Positions 43,520 to 53,248 of a stretch of DNA of 64,000 nt are shown piece by piece. Every line of letters starts with the position of its first letter. The first letter of the stretch is position 1. The position numbers and the translations under genes are program-made. Source of the DNA: an uncultured Acidobacteriia bacterium (GTDB lineage Bacteria; Acidobacteriota; Terriglobia; Bryobacterales; Bryobacteraceae); NCBI GenBank assembly GCA_903925975.1, contig CAIYHG010000181.1:37571-101570 (forward strand), given 5' to 3'. The notes under the pieces are model-generated. The model was not told the origin of the DNA, did no database searches, and saw only the letters and a list, made by a program, of their open reading frames with translations.

Positions 43520-45082
43520 ATGGCAAGCGCGAGCTTATCCGAATTCCGGAACGAACCGTACGCCGATTTCTCCGTGCCGGCCAACCGGCGGGCCATGGAA
43601 GACGCACTGCAACAAGTACGAGCCGCCTTCGGACGTGAATACCGCCTCCGCATCGGCGGCGAGTGGCTCTCCACGGGTGACAAACTGACCTCGCTAAACC
43701 CGTCGAATACGCGGGAGGTGGTGGGCGTCCATCATAAAGCCACCGGGGAACTAGCGCGCCGCGCGGTGGAGGAAGCCTGGGCCGCGTTTCCGGCATGGAG
43801 CCGCGTGCCGGCGGCCGAGCGCGTGCGCATGCTGCTCGAAGCCGCGCGGATTCTCCGCGAGCGCAAGTTCGAGTTCGACGCGTGGCTGGTGTATGAGGCG
43901 GGCAAGACGTGGCCGGAAGCCGAGGCAGATGTCTCCGAAGCCATCGACTTCTGTGAGTATTACGCGCGCGAGATGCTGCGCCTCGATGGGCCGCAACCGC
44001 TGGTGCAACTGCCCGGCGAACGGGATGAGCTGGTCTACATACCGCTCGGGGTGGGCGTGGTGATTCCCCCGTGGAATTTTCCGTTGGCTATCCTCACGGG
44101 GATGGCCGTTGCGTCTCTGGTCGCCGGCAATACCACGATAGTGAAACCATCGAGCGAGACGCCGACCATGGCCGCCAAATTCGCCGAAGTTTTGCTTGAA
44201 GCGGGCTTCCCCGAATCCAGTTTCACGCTGCTGACGGGCAGCGGGCAAGCCGTGGGCGACGTGTTGGTGGTGCATCCCAAGACGCGCTTCATCGCGTTCA
44301 CGGGCTCGCGCGATGTCGGCTTGCGGATCAACGAACTGGCCGCCAGGCGGCAGCCGGGGCAAATCTGGATCAAGCGCGTGATTGCGGAGATGGGCGGCAA
44401 GGACGCAATCGTGGTGGATGCGGATGCGGATCTCGATGCGGCGGTGAACGGCGTGCTGGTTTCGGCGTTCGGATTCCAAGGGCAGAAGTGCTCGGCCTGC
44501 TCGCGCGCCATTGTGGATGCCGCCGTTTACGACCGCTTCGTGGAGAAGCTCGCGGAGAAGGCAGGCAAGCTTCGCGTAGGGCCGGCCGACGACCCGGCCA
44601 ACTACATGGGCCCGGTGATCGGCGAGGGCGCCCGGAAGACGATTCTGAGTTATATCGAGGCGGGAAAGTCCGAGGGGCGGTTGGTGGCCGGCGGCGGCCC
44701 CGTTCCGGAGGGCGGCTACTTCATAGCGCCGACCGTGATTGCCGATGTGGAGCCGGGCGCGCGAATCTTCCAGGAAGAGATCTTTGGGCCGGTACTGGCG
44801 GTCACCAAGGCGCGCGATTTCGAGGACGCGCTCGATAAGGCGAACGATTCCGAGTACGGCCTCACCGGCGCGGTTTACTCGTGCAACGCCGCACACATCC
44901 AGGCCGCGCGCGAGCGTTTCCACGTAGGGAACCTTTATTTCAACCGCAAATGCACCGGCGCCATGGTCGGAGCGCACCCTTTCGGGGGGTTCAACATGTC
45001 GGGAACCGATTCGAAGGCCGGCGGACCCGATTATCTCCTTTTGTTTCTTCAGGCTAAATCGCTGGCCACGAAAGTTTCGTAG
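43520..45082 (+). CDS. pruA: L-glutamate gamma-semialdehyde dehydrogenase (1-pyrroline-5-carboxylate dehydrogenase)
   Basis: A 520-residue aldehyde dehydrogenase of the PruA/RocA type, which makes glutamate from proline-derived semialdehyde with NAD. It contains PPWNFPLAI with N186, the base E290 in IAEMGGKDAIVV, and the nucleophile C324 in FGFQGQKCSACSR, together with family text VKPSSETPTMAAKF. No proline dehydrogenase gene is adjacent. I place the start at ATG 43520, although the frame is open to 43499 and another ATG lies at 43511. Confidence 0.93.
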   Translation: MASASLSEFRNEPYADFSVPANRRAMEDALQQVRAAFGREYRLRIGGEWLSTGDKLTSLNPSNTREVVGVHHKATGELARRAVEEAWAAFPAWSRVPAAERVRMLLEAARILRERKFEFDAWLVYEAGKTWPEAEADVSEAIDFCEYYAREMLRLDGPQPLVQLPGERDELVYIPLGVGVVIPPWNFPLAILTGMAVASLVAGNTTIVKPSSETPTMAAKFAEVLLEAGFPESSFTLLTGSGQAVGDVLVVHPKTRFIAFTGSRDVGLRINELAARRQPGQIWIKRVIAEMGGKDAIVVDADADLDAAVNGVLVSAFGFQGQKCSACSRAIVDAAVYDRFVEKLAEKAGKLRVGPADDPANYMGPVIGEGARKTILSYIEAGKSEGRLVAGGGPVPEGGYFIAPTVIADVEPGARIFQEEIFGPVLAVTKARDFEDALDKANDSEYGLTGAVYSCNAAHIQAARERFHVGNLYFNRKCTGAMVGAHPFGGFNMSGTDSKAGGPDYLLLFLQAKSLATKVS

Positions 45083-45190
45083 AATCTGCCGGGGCCCTGG
45101 ACAGAACCGCGGCGAAGGGCTTTATAATAAGCCCTCAGGCTGTCCGATCCTAAAGCGACGCCCGGTCCGGGGGCGTCCGGTGCGTCACGA

Positions 45191-46447
45191 ATGAATCTAT
45201 CCGCTCTCGTTCTGCCGGTATTGGTTGGATTGATCCAGATCTCCGGCTACGCCGCTACTCCGGCCAAGAGTGCCCCGGCTGCCAAAACGGCAGCCAAGAA
45301 GGCTCCGGCCGCAGCGGTTGCCAAGACGGCGCCGGTCAAAACGCCGGCAGCCAAGAAAGCTGCCACGGTTGCTCCGAAACCGGCTGCGCCCAAGGCCGCG
45401 GCAGTGAAGAAGCCTGCCGTCACCAAGACAGCCGCCAAGAAGAAGCCGGTAGTGCGAAAGCCGAAGGCCGCTCCACCGGTGGACCCCACGTTAGGCGATA
45501 ACGTGGATGGCGACGACCTGACCGTGCGGCGGGCGGCGGTGGCCGCCCTGGGCACGCTGAACGGCGCGGTGGTGGTTCTGGACCCCACCAACGGGCGCGT
45601 GCTCAGCATGGTTAACCAGAAGTTGGCGCTCAAGAGCGGCTTTATTCCGTGCTCCACCATCAAGCTGGTGACCGCGCTGGCCGCCTTGAACGAAGGCATC
45701 ATCGAGCGCGACACGACGGTGAAGCTGAGCCGGACCCTGAGGTTCAACCTCACAACCGCCCTGGCGCATTCCAACAATCAGTATTTCCAGAGGCTGGGGA
45801 ATCAGCTCGGGTTCGACCGCGTAACGCACTACGCGCAGATGGTGGGCCTGGGCGACAAGGCGGGATTGAATATCGCCGGCGAGGAGCCCGGGGTCTGGCC
45901 GGCCACGGCGCCGAAAGCGGGCGGAGTGGGCATGATGACCGCCTACGGCCAGGAGATTCTGATGACGCCGCTCGAACTGGGCGCGCTGCTCTCGGCCATC
46001 GCCAACGGAGGCACGCTTTATCATCTGCAGTACCCGCGAACGCCGGAAGAGGCGGATGAGTTTACTCCCCAGGTGAAGCGGACGCTCGATCTCTCGCCCA
46101 CTGACATTGAGGATATAAAGGTTGGGATGCGCGGAGCCGTCGATTTCGGCACGGCGCGGCGGGCGGGGTACGACGCGAACGAACCCATTTTGGGCAAGAC
46201 CGGGACGTGCACGGATTTCCGCATGTCGAGCCACATGGGGTGGTTCGGATCGTTCAACGAAGTGGACCATCATCAGCTTGTAGTGGTGGTGATGTTGATG
46301 GGGACCAAGACCGTGTCCGGTCCGGTGGCCTCGGGCGTTGCCGGGGCGATCTATCGCAATCTTTCCGAGCAGCGGTATTTCGTGGCGGACGGGCAACCCC
46401 GCGGCAATGTGGGCCCGCTGGCCATCAGCGCCTGCTGTTCTCAATAA
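45191..46447 (+). CDS. penicillin-binding transpeptidase with Lys/Ala/Pro-rich linker
   Basis: A 418-residue transpeptidase-fold protein. The serine nucleophile is in STIK at 155-158, SNN is at 194-196 and KTGT at 336-339, so all three motifs are intact. It probably acts on peptidoglycan cross-links. Between the signal-like N-terminus (1-22) and the catalytic domain lies about 70 residues of (K/A/P)n linker, similar to histone-H1-like tails. No transglycosylase domain is present. The linker may bind the wall or teichoic-like polymers, which is inference. A perfect terminator follows. Confidence 0.88.
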   Translation: MNLSALVLPVLVGLIQISGYAATPAKSAPAAKTAAKKAPAAAVAKTAPVKTPAAKKAATVAPKPAAPKAAAVKKPAVTKTAAKKKPVVRKPKAAPPVDPTLGDNVDGDDLTVRRAAVAALGTLNGAVVVLDPTNGRVLSMVNQKLALKSGFIPCSTIKLVTALAALNEGIIERDTTVKLSRTLRFNLTTALAHSNNQYFQRLGNQLGFDRVTHYAQMVGLGDKAGLNIAGEEPGVWPATAPKAGGVGMMTAYGQEILMTPLELGALLSAIANGGTLYHLQYPRTPEEADEFTPQVKRTLDLSPTDIEDIKVGMRGAVDFGTARRAGYDANEPILGKTGTCTDFRMSSHMGWFGSFNEVDHHQLVVVVMLMGTKTVSGPVASGVAGAIYRNLSEQRYFVADGQPRGNVGPLAISACCSQ

Positions 46448-46470
46448 GCAACGCCCTTAGGAATTCCTGC

Positions 46471-46502
46471 GCGGAGCCCCTCAGGGCTCCGCATTTTCAT
46501 TT
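46471..46502 (+). terminator. rho-independent terminator of the PBP gene
   Basis: GCGGAGCCC (46471-46479) and GGGCTCCGC (46484-46492) pair perfectly with a CTCA loop, followed by ATTTTCATTT. It stands 24 bases after the stop codon. Confidence 0.9.
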
Positions 46503-46760
46503 GAGAGGACCGGCAAGGAAAGGAACGCTCTTATAGAGCGGGAAGGATTTCGGGAAGGAATTGGGATTTGCTAGGTGGGAACTGGGCGGGCCGGATTCCC
46601 TCTTACGTTCACACGATAACTCGCGGTTGCCTCTACTTGGGCCAGCAGTTTCCTGTAAGCCAATGAAAGCAATGGGTTAATCTTTCCATTTCCGGCTGTG
46701 ACCGGCTTTCTTTGTCTGCTGGGGGAGCCCCGGCGTCACGCTGTGGCCGTGATTCACGGA

Positions 46761-46790
46761 TTGACCCCCTTTAACATAAGGAACTAAAAT
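46761..46790 (+). promoter_or_regulatory. predicted promoter of the GWxTD gene
   Basis: TTGACC (46761-46766) and TAAAAT (46785-46790) stand 18 bases apart, 45 bases before the start codon chosen at 46835. This promoter also argues against the earlier in-frame TTG at 46793 as the start. Confidence 0.6.
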
Positions 46791-46834
46791 GGTTGGCAGC
46801 CGAAACATTCCTCGATCCAGGAGCGGCCTGTAGT

Positions 46835-48511
46835 ATGAAAGCCTCACGTTTCCCGATTGTGTGCCTGAGTTCCTCCCTGGCGCTGGCGCTCTGCGCCATT
46901 GCGTCCGCCCAAAAGACGACGCCTGCCCAGTCGGTACAACGGGAAACCGTTGCCAAGCCGCTTACCGACAAGGAACGCCAAAAGAACGAGGAAAAGCTCC
47001 GGAAGGAGCTGGAGACGCCTTATAAGAAGTGGCTGGACGAAGACGTCGCCTACATCATCACCGACGAGGAACGGCAGGCCTTCAAGCGGCTCCAGACGGA
47101 TGAGGAGCGCGAGCAGTTTATCGAGCAGTTCTGGCTGCGCCGCGATCCCACGCCGGATTCGGTCGAGAACGAATACAAGGAAGAACACTACCGCCGCATC
47201 GCCTACGCGAACGAACGCTACGCTTCGGGCATTCAGGGGTGGAGAACCGATCGCGGGCGAATCTACATCGCGTATGGGCCGCCGGATGAGAACGACGATC
47301 ATTCGCAGGGTGGAAGCTACAACCGTCCTTTTGAAGAAGGCGGCGGCAACACCAATACGTACCCGTTCCAAATCTGGCGCTACCGCTACATCGACGGCAT
47401 TGGCACGAACGTGGAAATCGAATTCGTGGACCCCACCATGACCGGTGAGTTCCATATGACGATGGATCCGTCGGAAAAGGACGCCCTGTTGCACGTCCCC
47501 GGCGCCGGGCTCACGCAGTCGGAAATGTTGGGAATGTCGAGCAAGGATGACCGGTTCAATCGTACCGACGGCACGCATCTGGGCGTGGGTGACGCGTCGA
47601 TGCCTACGCGCATGAACCAATTTGAGCGGTTGGACCTGTACACGAAATTGCAGAAGGCTCCCGAGGTGAAGTTCAAAGACCTGGAAGCGATGGTCAATTC
47701 GCGGATCTCGTATAACGTGCTCCCGATGAAGGTGCGGGCGGACTATTTCCCCATAACCGACACCTCGGTTCTTACCAACGTCACACTCGAGTTCGCGAAC
47801 AAAGACTTGCAGTTCCAAAACAAGGACGGCGTGCAGAAGGCTACCGTCGAAATCTACGGACGCATCACCACCATGACGCGGCGGCGCGTCAGCGTGTTTG
47901 AAGATACGGTTGCGGTGAACAGTCCGCCCGAAATGTTCGAGGCATACGCGAAGCAGCGGTCGTTGTACCAGAAGACAGTGCCGCTGGCTCCCGGGACGTA
48001 CCGGTTGGACGTGGTCGCCAAGGACCTGACGGGTGGCACGGTAGCCAACTACGGCGTAGCGATCACGGTGCCGCGCATCGGCGAGGATCAACTCTCGGCG
48101 AGCACGATGATATTGGCGGATCTGATCGAACCCGTTGCAATGAGGAGCATAGGGACCGGCCAGTTTGTGATCGGCAGTTCGAAGGTGCGCCCGCGGGTGG
48201 ATGAAGTCTTCACTCAGAACGAGAAGATGGGAATCTACCTGAAGGTATATAATTTCGGCCAGGATGAGCTGACCCACAAGCTGATCGGGCAAGTGGAGTA
48301 CGAAATCGTTAGGAACGGTTCGAACGAGCCCGTAATCCAGTATTCGGAAGATATCGCACAAATGCCGAACGCTTCCGCGGCGCAGGTCACAATCGAGAAG
48401 TTGCTGCCGCTCAAGAGCTTGGCTCCGGGGCAGTATACTATACGGCTGAAGGTGACCGACAAAGTTCGAAATCAGGTCTTGACCCCGTCGGCCAAATTTA
48501 CGGTAACCTAG
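46835..48511 (+). CDS. exported GWxTD-domain protein
   Basis: A 558-residue protein with a signal peptide (1-26, ending ASAQ). The GWxTD domain, named after GWRTD at 135-139 (then RGRIYIAYGPPDE), spans about 60-250. The second half holds beta-sandwich repeats (TVEIYGRITTMTRRRVSVFE, YRLDVVAKDLTGGTVANYG). GWxTD proteins occur mainly in acidobacteria and Bacteroidetes-like phyla. Their role is unknown but exported. The ATG 46835 start fits both the promoter and the signal peptide. The next gene, 14 bases on, is a barrel-like protein. Confidence 0.9.
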   Translation: MKASRFPIVCLSSSLALALCAIASAQKTTPAQSVQRETVAKPLTDKERQKNEEKLRKELETPYKKWLDEDVAYIITDEERQAFKRLQTDEEREQFIEQFWLRRDPTPDSVENEYKEEHYRRIAYANERYASGIQGWRTDRGRIYIAYGPPDENDDHSQGGSYNRPFEEGGGNTNTYPFQIWRYRYIDGIGTNVEIEFVDPTMTGEFHMTMDPSEKDALLHVPGAGLTQSEMLGMSSKDDRFNRTDGTHLGVGDASMPTRMNQFERLDLYTKLQKAPEVKFKDLEAMVNSRISYNVLPMKVRADYFPITDTSVLTNVTLEFANKDLQFQNKDGVQKATVEIYGRITTMTRRRVSVFEDTVAVNSPPEMFEAYAKQRSLYQKTVPLAPGTYRLDVVAKDLTGGTVANYGVAITVPRIGEDQLSASTMILADLIEPVAMRSIGTGQFVIGSSKVRPRVDEVFTQNEKMGIYLKVYNFGQDELTHKLIGQVEYEIVRNGSNEPVIQYSEDIAQMPNASAAQVTIEKLLPLKSLAPGQYTIRLKVTDKVRNQVLTPSAKFTVT

Positions 48512-48555
48512 ACAGTTAGTGGGGCGTGTCCCCGCGTAAGGGTGTGGCGTCGCCG

Positions 48556-50328
48556 ATGTTTCACAGGACGCACAAGACGATAGCGGTCCTAGCGTTGGGC
48601 ATGGCATGCTTCGCCGCCCCGTGTGTTTCCCATGCGGCAATCCCCGTCAAGCTCAGCGGATCGATCTCCGGAACCGTGACGAATGGAACGGGCGCTCCGC
48701 AGATGGGCGCCGCGGTGCTGCTTTACAACCGGCAGGACCGGGTCTCGGGCCGCACGCTCACCGATGGGCAAGGGCAGTTTGGCTTCTCCGGGCTGTCGCC
48801 CGACACCTATGCCGTTCGGGTCACGCTGGCCTCGTTCATTCCCGCGCTGAAGAAGGACATTCTGGTCCAACCCGGAATGCGCAGCGTGCTGGCGGTGAAC
48901 CTGAATACCCTTTTCAGTTCCATCCAAATCAAGTATCCGCTCCTTGAGAACGGCAGCCTGATGAGCGACGACTGGAAGTGGGTGCTGCGCGGGAATGCGG
49001 CCACCCGGCCGGTGATGCGGGTCCTCGAATCCGCGAAGGCTCCGGGCGAGGGCTCCGAGAAGGTGTTCTCGGAGACTCGTGGCGTGGTTCGGGTTCTGGC
49101 GGGAGACGCTCCGGCCACCGGAACGGCAAGCGAAGCCGACTTGGGCGCCGCGTTCGCGCTGGCGACTTCCGTTTACGGCAACAACCAGCTCGAAGTGAGC
49201 GGCAACTTGGGGCTCGGCACTACGGGTACCCCCGCCACGGCGTTCCGGACGGGATACCGGCGGTCGGAAGGCGGTCCCGAGATCTCCGTCACCATGCGGC
49301 AACTCTATCTGCCGGGGCGTCAGGGCGTGGGCTCGGGCTCGGACCCGGTGACCACGATGCTGCGCTCCACCTCGGCCAGCCTCGATGACCGCAGTGAGAT
49401 TACCGAGAACCTGGTGGTGCAGTACGGCATCTCGATGGATTCGGTGACCTTCATCGAGCACGTGAGCTACTTGAGCCCCTATGTGCGCATGAGCTACTCG
49501 TTTGGCAGCGCGGGGGAGCTGGCCTTTGCCTACGCTTCGGGCAACGCACGCCCGGACCTTTCCGGAGACGCTCCCAGGGACAGCGGCTTGCAGCGCAATC
49601 TGAACAGCCTGGGCATGTTCCCGCGCGTTTCGGTGCGCGGCGGAAGGCCGATGGTGCAGCACGGCGAGGAGTACGAACTGACGTATTCGCGAGTAGCCGG
49701 TTCGCGGCGTTACGACCTGGCGGCGTATAACGAAGCCGTGCACAACGCGGCGCTGACCATGGTGGCCCCCGACGGATTGTTTGACGGAGCCGAAGTCCTC
49801 TCCGACCTGACCTCGGGAAACTGGATTTTTAACGCCGGCAACTACAGCAGCGCGGGCTTCACCGCAGCCGTTACGCAGAGTCTCGGTGAATCTGTCAGCG
49901 CCACGCTGATGTACGGGTCCATGGGCGCCCTGACGGCGTCATCGCGCGAACTGGTTAGCGCCAACCCGGATGAGCTTCGCGCGATGATCAAGGCCGGCCG
50001 GAAGCGGGCTGCAACCGCCCGGGTGGCCTTGACGGCGCCGGTGAGCGGCACGCAGATGATTGCCAGCTACCAGTGGTCCGATCACCGGTGGGCCATGCCC
50101 GGCCATCTGTACACCACGCAAGGCTTGCGGCCGATGCCCGGTTTCAATATCTATCTCCGGCAGCCCATCCCTCTGATTTCGGCGCGGCAGTGCCGTGTGG
50201 AAATGACCGTCGATATGCGGAACCTGCTGGCGCAGGGTTATCTGCCTTTAGAGGCTTCGGGCGGCCAGCCCGTCGTCCTTGTCGATAACCCGCGCAGCCT
50301 GCGCGGAGGCGTCAATTTCATCTTCTGA
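48556..50328 (+). CDS. exported CarboxypepD_reg-like/TonB-type envelope protein
   Basis: A 590-residue protein with a signal peptide (1-28, ending SHAA). A carboxypeptidase regulatory-like domain follows (GSISGTVTNGTGAPQMGAAV, YAVRVTLASFIPALKKDILV). The last 400 residues alternate short hydrophobic and polar strands with many S/T/Y ends (AFALATSVYGNNQLEVSGNL, GMSYSFGSAG type). They finish in F (SLRGGVNFIF), as outer-membrane barrels do. I see no TonB box. An in-frame GTG at 48526 exists, but ATG 48556 gives a proper signal peptide. It sits directly behind the GWxTD gene, so the two may work together. Confidence 0.75.
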   Translation: MFHRTHKTIAVLALGMACFAAPCVSHAAIPVKLSGSISGTVTNGTGAPQMGAAVLLYNRQDRVSGRTLTDGQGQFGFSGLSPDTYAVRVTLASFIPALKKDILVQPGMRSVLAVNLNTLFSSIQIKYPLLENGSLMSDDWKWVLRGNAATRPVMRVLESAKAPGEGSEKVFSETRGVVRVLAGDAPATGTASEADLGAAFALATSVYGNNQLEVSGNLGLGTTGTPATAFRTGYRRSEGGPEISVTMRQLYLPGRQGVGSGSDPVTTMLRSTSASLDDRSEITENLVVQYGISMDSVTFIEHVSYLSPYVRMSYSFGSAGELAFAYASGNARPDLSGDAPRDSGLQRNLNSLGMFPRVSVRGGRPMVQHGEEYELTYSRVAGSRRYDLAAYNEAVHNAALTMVAPDGLFDGAEVLSDLTSGNWIFNAGNYSSAGFTAAVTQSLGESVSATLMYGSMGALTASSRELVSANPDELRAMIKAGRKRAATARVALTAPVSGTQMIASYQWSDHRWAMPGHLYTTQGLRPMPGFNIYLRQPIPLISARQCRVEMTVDMRNLLAQGYLPLEASGGQPVVLVDNPRSLRGGVNFIF

Positions 50329-50341
50329 CCCGTCCCCCGGC

Positions 50342-50545
50342 ATGGCGAAAACCTTCGGCTTCAATGACAGTGAATTGAAGATGCTGCTGGTAGCGGTGCG
50401 CCACATGCGCCGTACGTTCGCCCGCGCACAAGCCGCCGAACCCGGCGTTGTGGATAGCTACGCCGCGCTCTACGATGCCCTCCACGAAAAACTCCTGGAT
50501 ATGGCCGGTCCGGTGCCCGAGGAACTGCGCCAGACGCTGAAATAG
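50342..50545 (+). CDS. small helical protein of unknown function
   Basis: A 67-residue protein (FGFNDSELKMLLVAVRHMRR, SYAALYDALHEKLLDMAGP). It looks entirely helical, without cysteines or signal peptide. It begins 13 bases after the barrel-like protein and uses similar codons. The frame is open further upstream, but that part overlaps the neighbour, so I use ATG 50342. Confidence 0.65.
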   Translation: MAKTFGFNDSELKMLLVAVRHMRRTFARAQAAEPGVVDSYAALYDALHEKLLDMAGPVPEELRQTLK

Positions 50546-50689
50546 CCGGGTTTCATAACCCCAGTTCCATAACCAAAGATAACAGTGGGTCTGGTCCTGC
50601 CTACGCTTGTCGTCCTGGTAAGCCGGAGGTACTTAGGTAACTAGCGAAACTTGCCGGAATGGCCGATCATAGGCGCAGAGGGAAAAAGC

Positions 50690-51028
50690 ATGGTCGTCAC
50701 ATTCGGTAATGGGCAGTCGGTGAGGGCGGTAATCCTGGCGCGGGAAGAGAACGAAATCCGTGCGGCGCTTGAGGGCAGCGAGGACACCACCCGGTTTATC
50801 AACGTGAACGGAACCTGGGTATCGGACGAATGTGAGCCAGTCGGGATCGAGTTCCACTGGCAGCGCCGAATAGCGTTACCGACGCCCGAAGAAGCGGAGT
50901 GCATCTGCCCGAAAGATATGGCGGCGAAGCTGATCCGGCTTCTGCATTACGGGGAGCGGGAAGAAGACGAAGCCTCGGCGATGGCGTTTGAGACGCCGGC
51001 CGGCACGCGAGCGTATCAGATAGTCTGA
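50690..51028 (+). CDS. conserved-looking hypothetical protein
   Basis: A 112-residue protein. The first half reads MVVTFGNGQSVRAVILARE, EIRAALEGSEDTTRFINVNG and TWVSDECEPVGIEFHWQRR, a small beta-rich domain. The second half is helical (CPKDMAAKLIRLLHYGEREE). GAGGG lies eight bases before ATG 50690. An earlier in-frame TTG at 50651 adds 13 residues without a ribosome site. Function is unknown. Confidence 0.65.
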   Translation: MVVTFGNGQSVRAVILAREENEIRAALEGSEDTTRFINVNGTWVSDECEPVGIEFHWQRRIALPTPEEAECICPKDMAAKLIRLLHYGEREEDEASAMAFETPAGTRAYQIV

Positions 51029-51244
51029 GAGCGCGGCTCCCTCGGCTTCGGTGAACCAGTTAACGAAAGAAATGCGGCACATCCTTTCGTTAGGGCGGGG
51101 CTAGCGGAAGGATTTTCCGTCGCGTTCGCCATGCCCAGACCCAAATGACGCTCTCCGCAGTTTCTTGCTCCGGTTTCCCGCCAGTATCCAGTATTTCCGC
51201 CGGTATCGAGCCCGCTTCTTCCGAACGTGATACTATCCCGGTTT

Positions 51245-53248
51245 ATGCCTAAGAAGCAGGGCCTTCCCGATCCTCCTGAAATGACAGTTCGCGCGGTGCT
51301 GGTGGGGCTGTTTCTCGCCCTGGTTTTCGGCGCGGCCAACGCTTACCTCGGAATGAAGGCCGGGCAGACTATCGCCGCCACCATCCCGGCCGCGGTCATC
51401 GCCATCGCGGTGTTCCGCGTCATGGGCGGCGGCATATTGGAGCAGAACATCGCGCGCACGGCCGCCTCCGTGGGCGAGGCGCTGGTGGCCGGGGCCATCT
51501 TCACCATCCCGGCGTTCATGATGGTGGAACTCGAAGGGCACAAGCTGTGGGCCGATTTGCGCCAGCACTACTGGCAATCCGTATTCATTCTGCTGGTGGG
51601 CGGGTTGATCGGCGTATTCTTCATCATCGTGTTGCGGCGCCCGCTGTGCGTCGAAACCGACCTGCCGTTTCCCGAGAGCGTGGCGTGCGCCGAGGTGGTG
51701 AAATCGGGCGAGGAGGGCGGCGACGCCCCGAAGTTCGTATTCGGCGCGATGGGCTTTGCCGGGCTGATGCAGATTCTCACGTCGTATAAGGGCTTGCAGA
51801 TCTTCCGCGCCAACCTGGAAGGGTTTCTGGCATTTCCCCGCTCCGTGGTGCAGCATTTCGATTTCGATAAGAAGGCGATTGGCGATGTAGTGCACGGAGG
51901 GGGCATCTATTGGGCTACGCCGGGGCTCTCGCCCGCGCTGATGGGCATCGGCTACATCATCGGGCCTAGAGTCTCCGCCATCAATGCCTCGGGCGGCGTT
52001 CTGGCGTGGTGGGTGCTCATTCCGCTGCTGCTGTTTTTCGACCCCGACCTTCCGCGCCGGCTGAACATCGCGCCGGGAGCGGGATGGGACGTGATGGCGA
52101 ATTCGGTGTGGTACAACATCGTGCGGCCCATCGCGGTGGGCGCGATGCTGGTGGGGGCGTGCAATACGCTGTTCTCCATGCGCAACTCCATCGCGCAATC
52201 GATTAAGGGAGCTTTCGGCGCCTCGGCCCGCGCGGCGCACGAAGGGCAGCAGCGCGCACGGACTGACCGCGATATCCCGATTCAGTGGCTCGTCTCGGGC
52301 GTGGGCGTGCTCGTGGTGGCGGTCACAATCATCTATTACATGTTCACCGGGAGTTGGACCTCGGCGATCATCGCCGCGGCCATCATGGGCGTGGCTGGGT
52401 TCCTGCTTTCGGCCGTGGGCGGATATCTGGTGGGCCTGGTGGGCAGTTCGAATCAGCCGCTATCGGGGCTGACGCTTTCGGCGCTGGTGCTATCGGCGCT
52501 GGTGATGCTGGCCATCGGCGCCAAAGGCATGAGCGGCGTGGCGGCGGTGCTGGGCGTGGCCAGCGTGGTGGCCTGCGCGTGTTCGGTTTCGGGGTCGCTG
52601 ATTCAGGACCTCAAGGCCGGGCAACTGCTGGGGGGCACGCCCTGGAAGATGCAGGTGGTGGAGATCATGGCGGTGATCGTGCTCTCGCTCTTCCTGATGC
52701 TGCCCATCGTGGCGCTGCACGAAGCCAATCTTGCGACCGGCGGCATCGGCGGGCGCGCGCTTCCGGCGCCGCAAGCGGGCCTGATGGCGCAACTGGCGCG
52801 CGGCATCGTGGGCGGCCAGATGGCATGGGGCCTGATCGGCATCGGCGCCGCATTCGGCATCGCCCTGATCATGTGCGGCGCCAGTTCGCCCATGCTGATC
52901 GCGGTGGGAATGTATCTGCCGTTCGATACCGTGTCGGCCATCTTTGTGGGCGGGGTGATCAAGTGGGTGGTGGACCGCATGGCCGCCAGCCGCACGCCGG
53001 AGGTGCGCGCGCGGGTGGAAGAGCGCGGAACGCTGCTGGCCTCGGGGCTGATCGCGGGCGAAGCCATCATGGGCATCATCCTGGCCGTAACGTTCCTATC
53101 GGGCATCAGCTCGTTCACGAAGCTGCTCACCGGGTCGGTTCAATTCGCCTTCTTCCCGGCTTGGGGCGGCTGGCTGTCGCTAGCCGGGTTCGCGGCCATC
53201 GCATGGGTTCTCATTCGCATTCCGCTCGGCGCAAAGGAGCGCGTGTGA
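51245..53248 (+). CDS. OPT-family oligopeptide transporter
   Basis: A 667-residue polytopic protein with 14-16 hydrophobic segments. The start MPKKQGLPDPPEMTVRAVLV, the early AYLGMKAGQTIAATIPAAVI and GLSPALMGIGYIIGPRVSA, and the later GSSNQPLSGLTLSALVLSAL match prokaryotic OPT transporters of the PF03169 family. It takes up oligopeptides or a metal chelate, with the substrate not predictable. The start is ATG 51245 and a ribosome site is weak. It overlaps the M28 peptidase, which would process imported peptides. Confidence 0.92.
   Translation: MPKKQGLPDPPEMTVRAVLVGLFLALVFGAANAYLGMKAGQTIAATIPAAVIAIAVFRVMGGGILEQNIARTAASVGEALVAGAIFTIPAFMMVELEGHKLWADLRQHYWQSVFILLVGGLIGVFFIIVLRRPLCVETDLPFPESVACAEVVKSGEEGGDAPKFVFGAMGFAGLMQILTSYKGLQIFRANLEGFLAFPRSVVQHFDFDKKAIGDVVHGGGIYWATPGLSPALMGIGYIIGPRVSAINASGGVLAWWVLIPLLLFFDPDLPRRLNIAPGAGWDVMANSVWYNIVRPIAVGAMLVGACNTLFSMRNSIAQSIKGAFGASARAAHEGQQRARTDRDIPIQWLVSGVGVLVVAVTIIYYMFTGSWTSAIIAAAIMGVAGFLLSAVGGYLVGLVGSSNQPLSGLTLSALVLSALVMLAIGAKGMSGVAAVLGVASVVACACSVSGSLIQDLKAGQLLGGTPWKMQVVEIMAVIVLSLFLMLPIVALHEANLATGGIGGRALPAPQAGLMAQLARGIVGGQMAWGLIGIGAAFGIALIMCGASSPMLIAVGMYLPFDTVSAIFVGGVIKWVVDRMAASRTPEVRARVEERGTLLASGLIAGEAIMGIILAVTFLSGISSFTKLLTGSVQFAFFPAWGGWLSLAGFAAIAWVLIRIPLGAKERV

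Larger units (their letters stand above)
46448..46834. other. intergenic region: terminator, then GWxTD promoter
   Basis: No gene is supported. It starts with a rho-independent terminator (46471-46502) and ends with a strong predicted promoter (46761-46790). The stretch between (46503-46760) shows no clear structure. Confidence 0.5.

Noticed and set aside
52285..53244. plus-strand frame extending the M28 peptidase upstream by 320 codons
   Set aside because: It runs inside the OPT transporter in another frame and is Arg/Gly/His-rich. The real peptidase part begins after the transporter stop.
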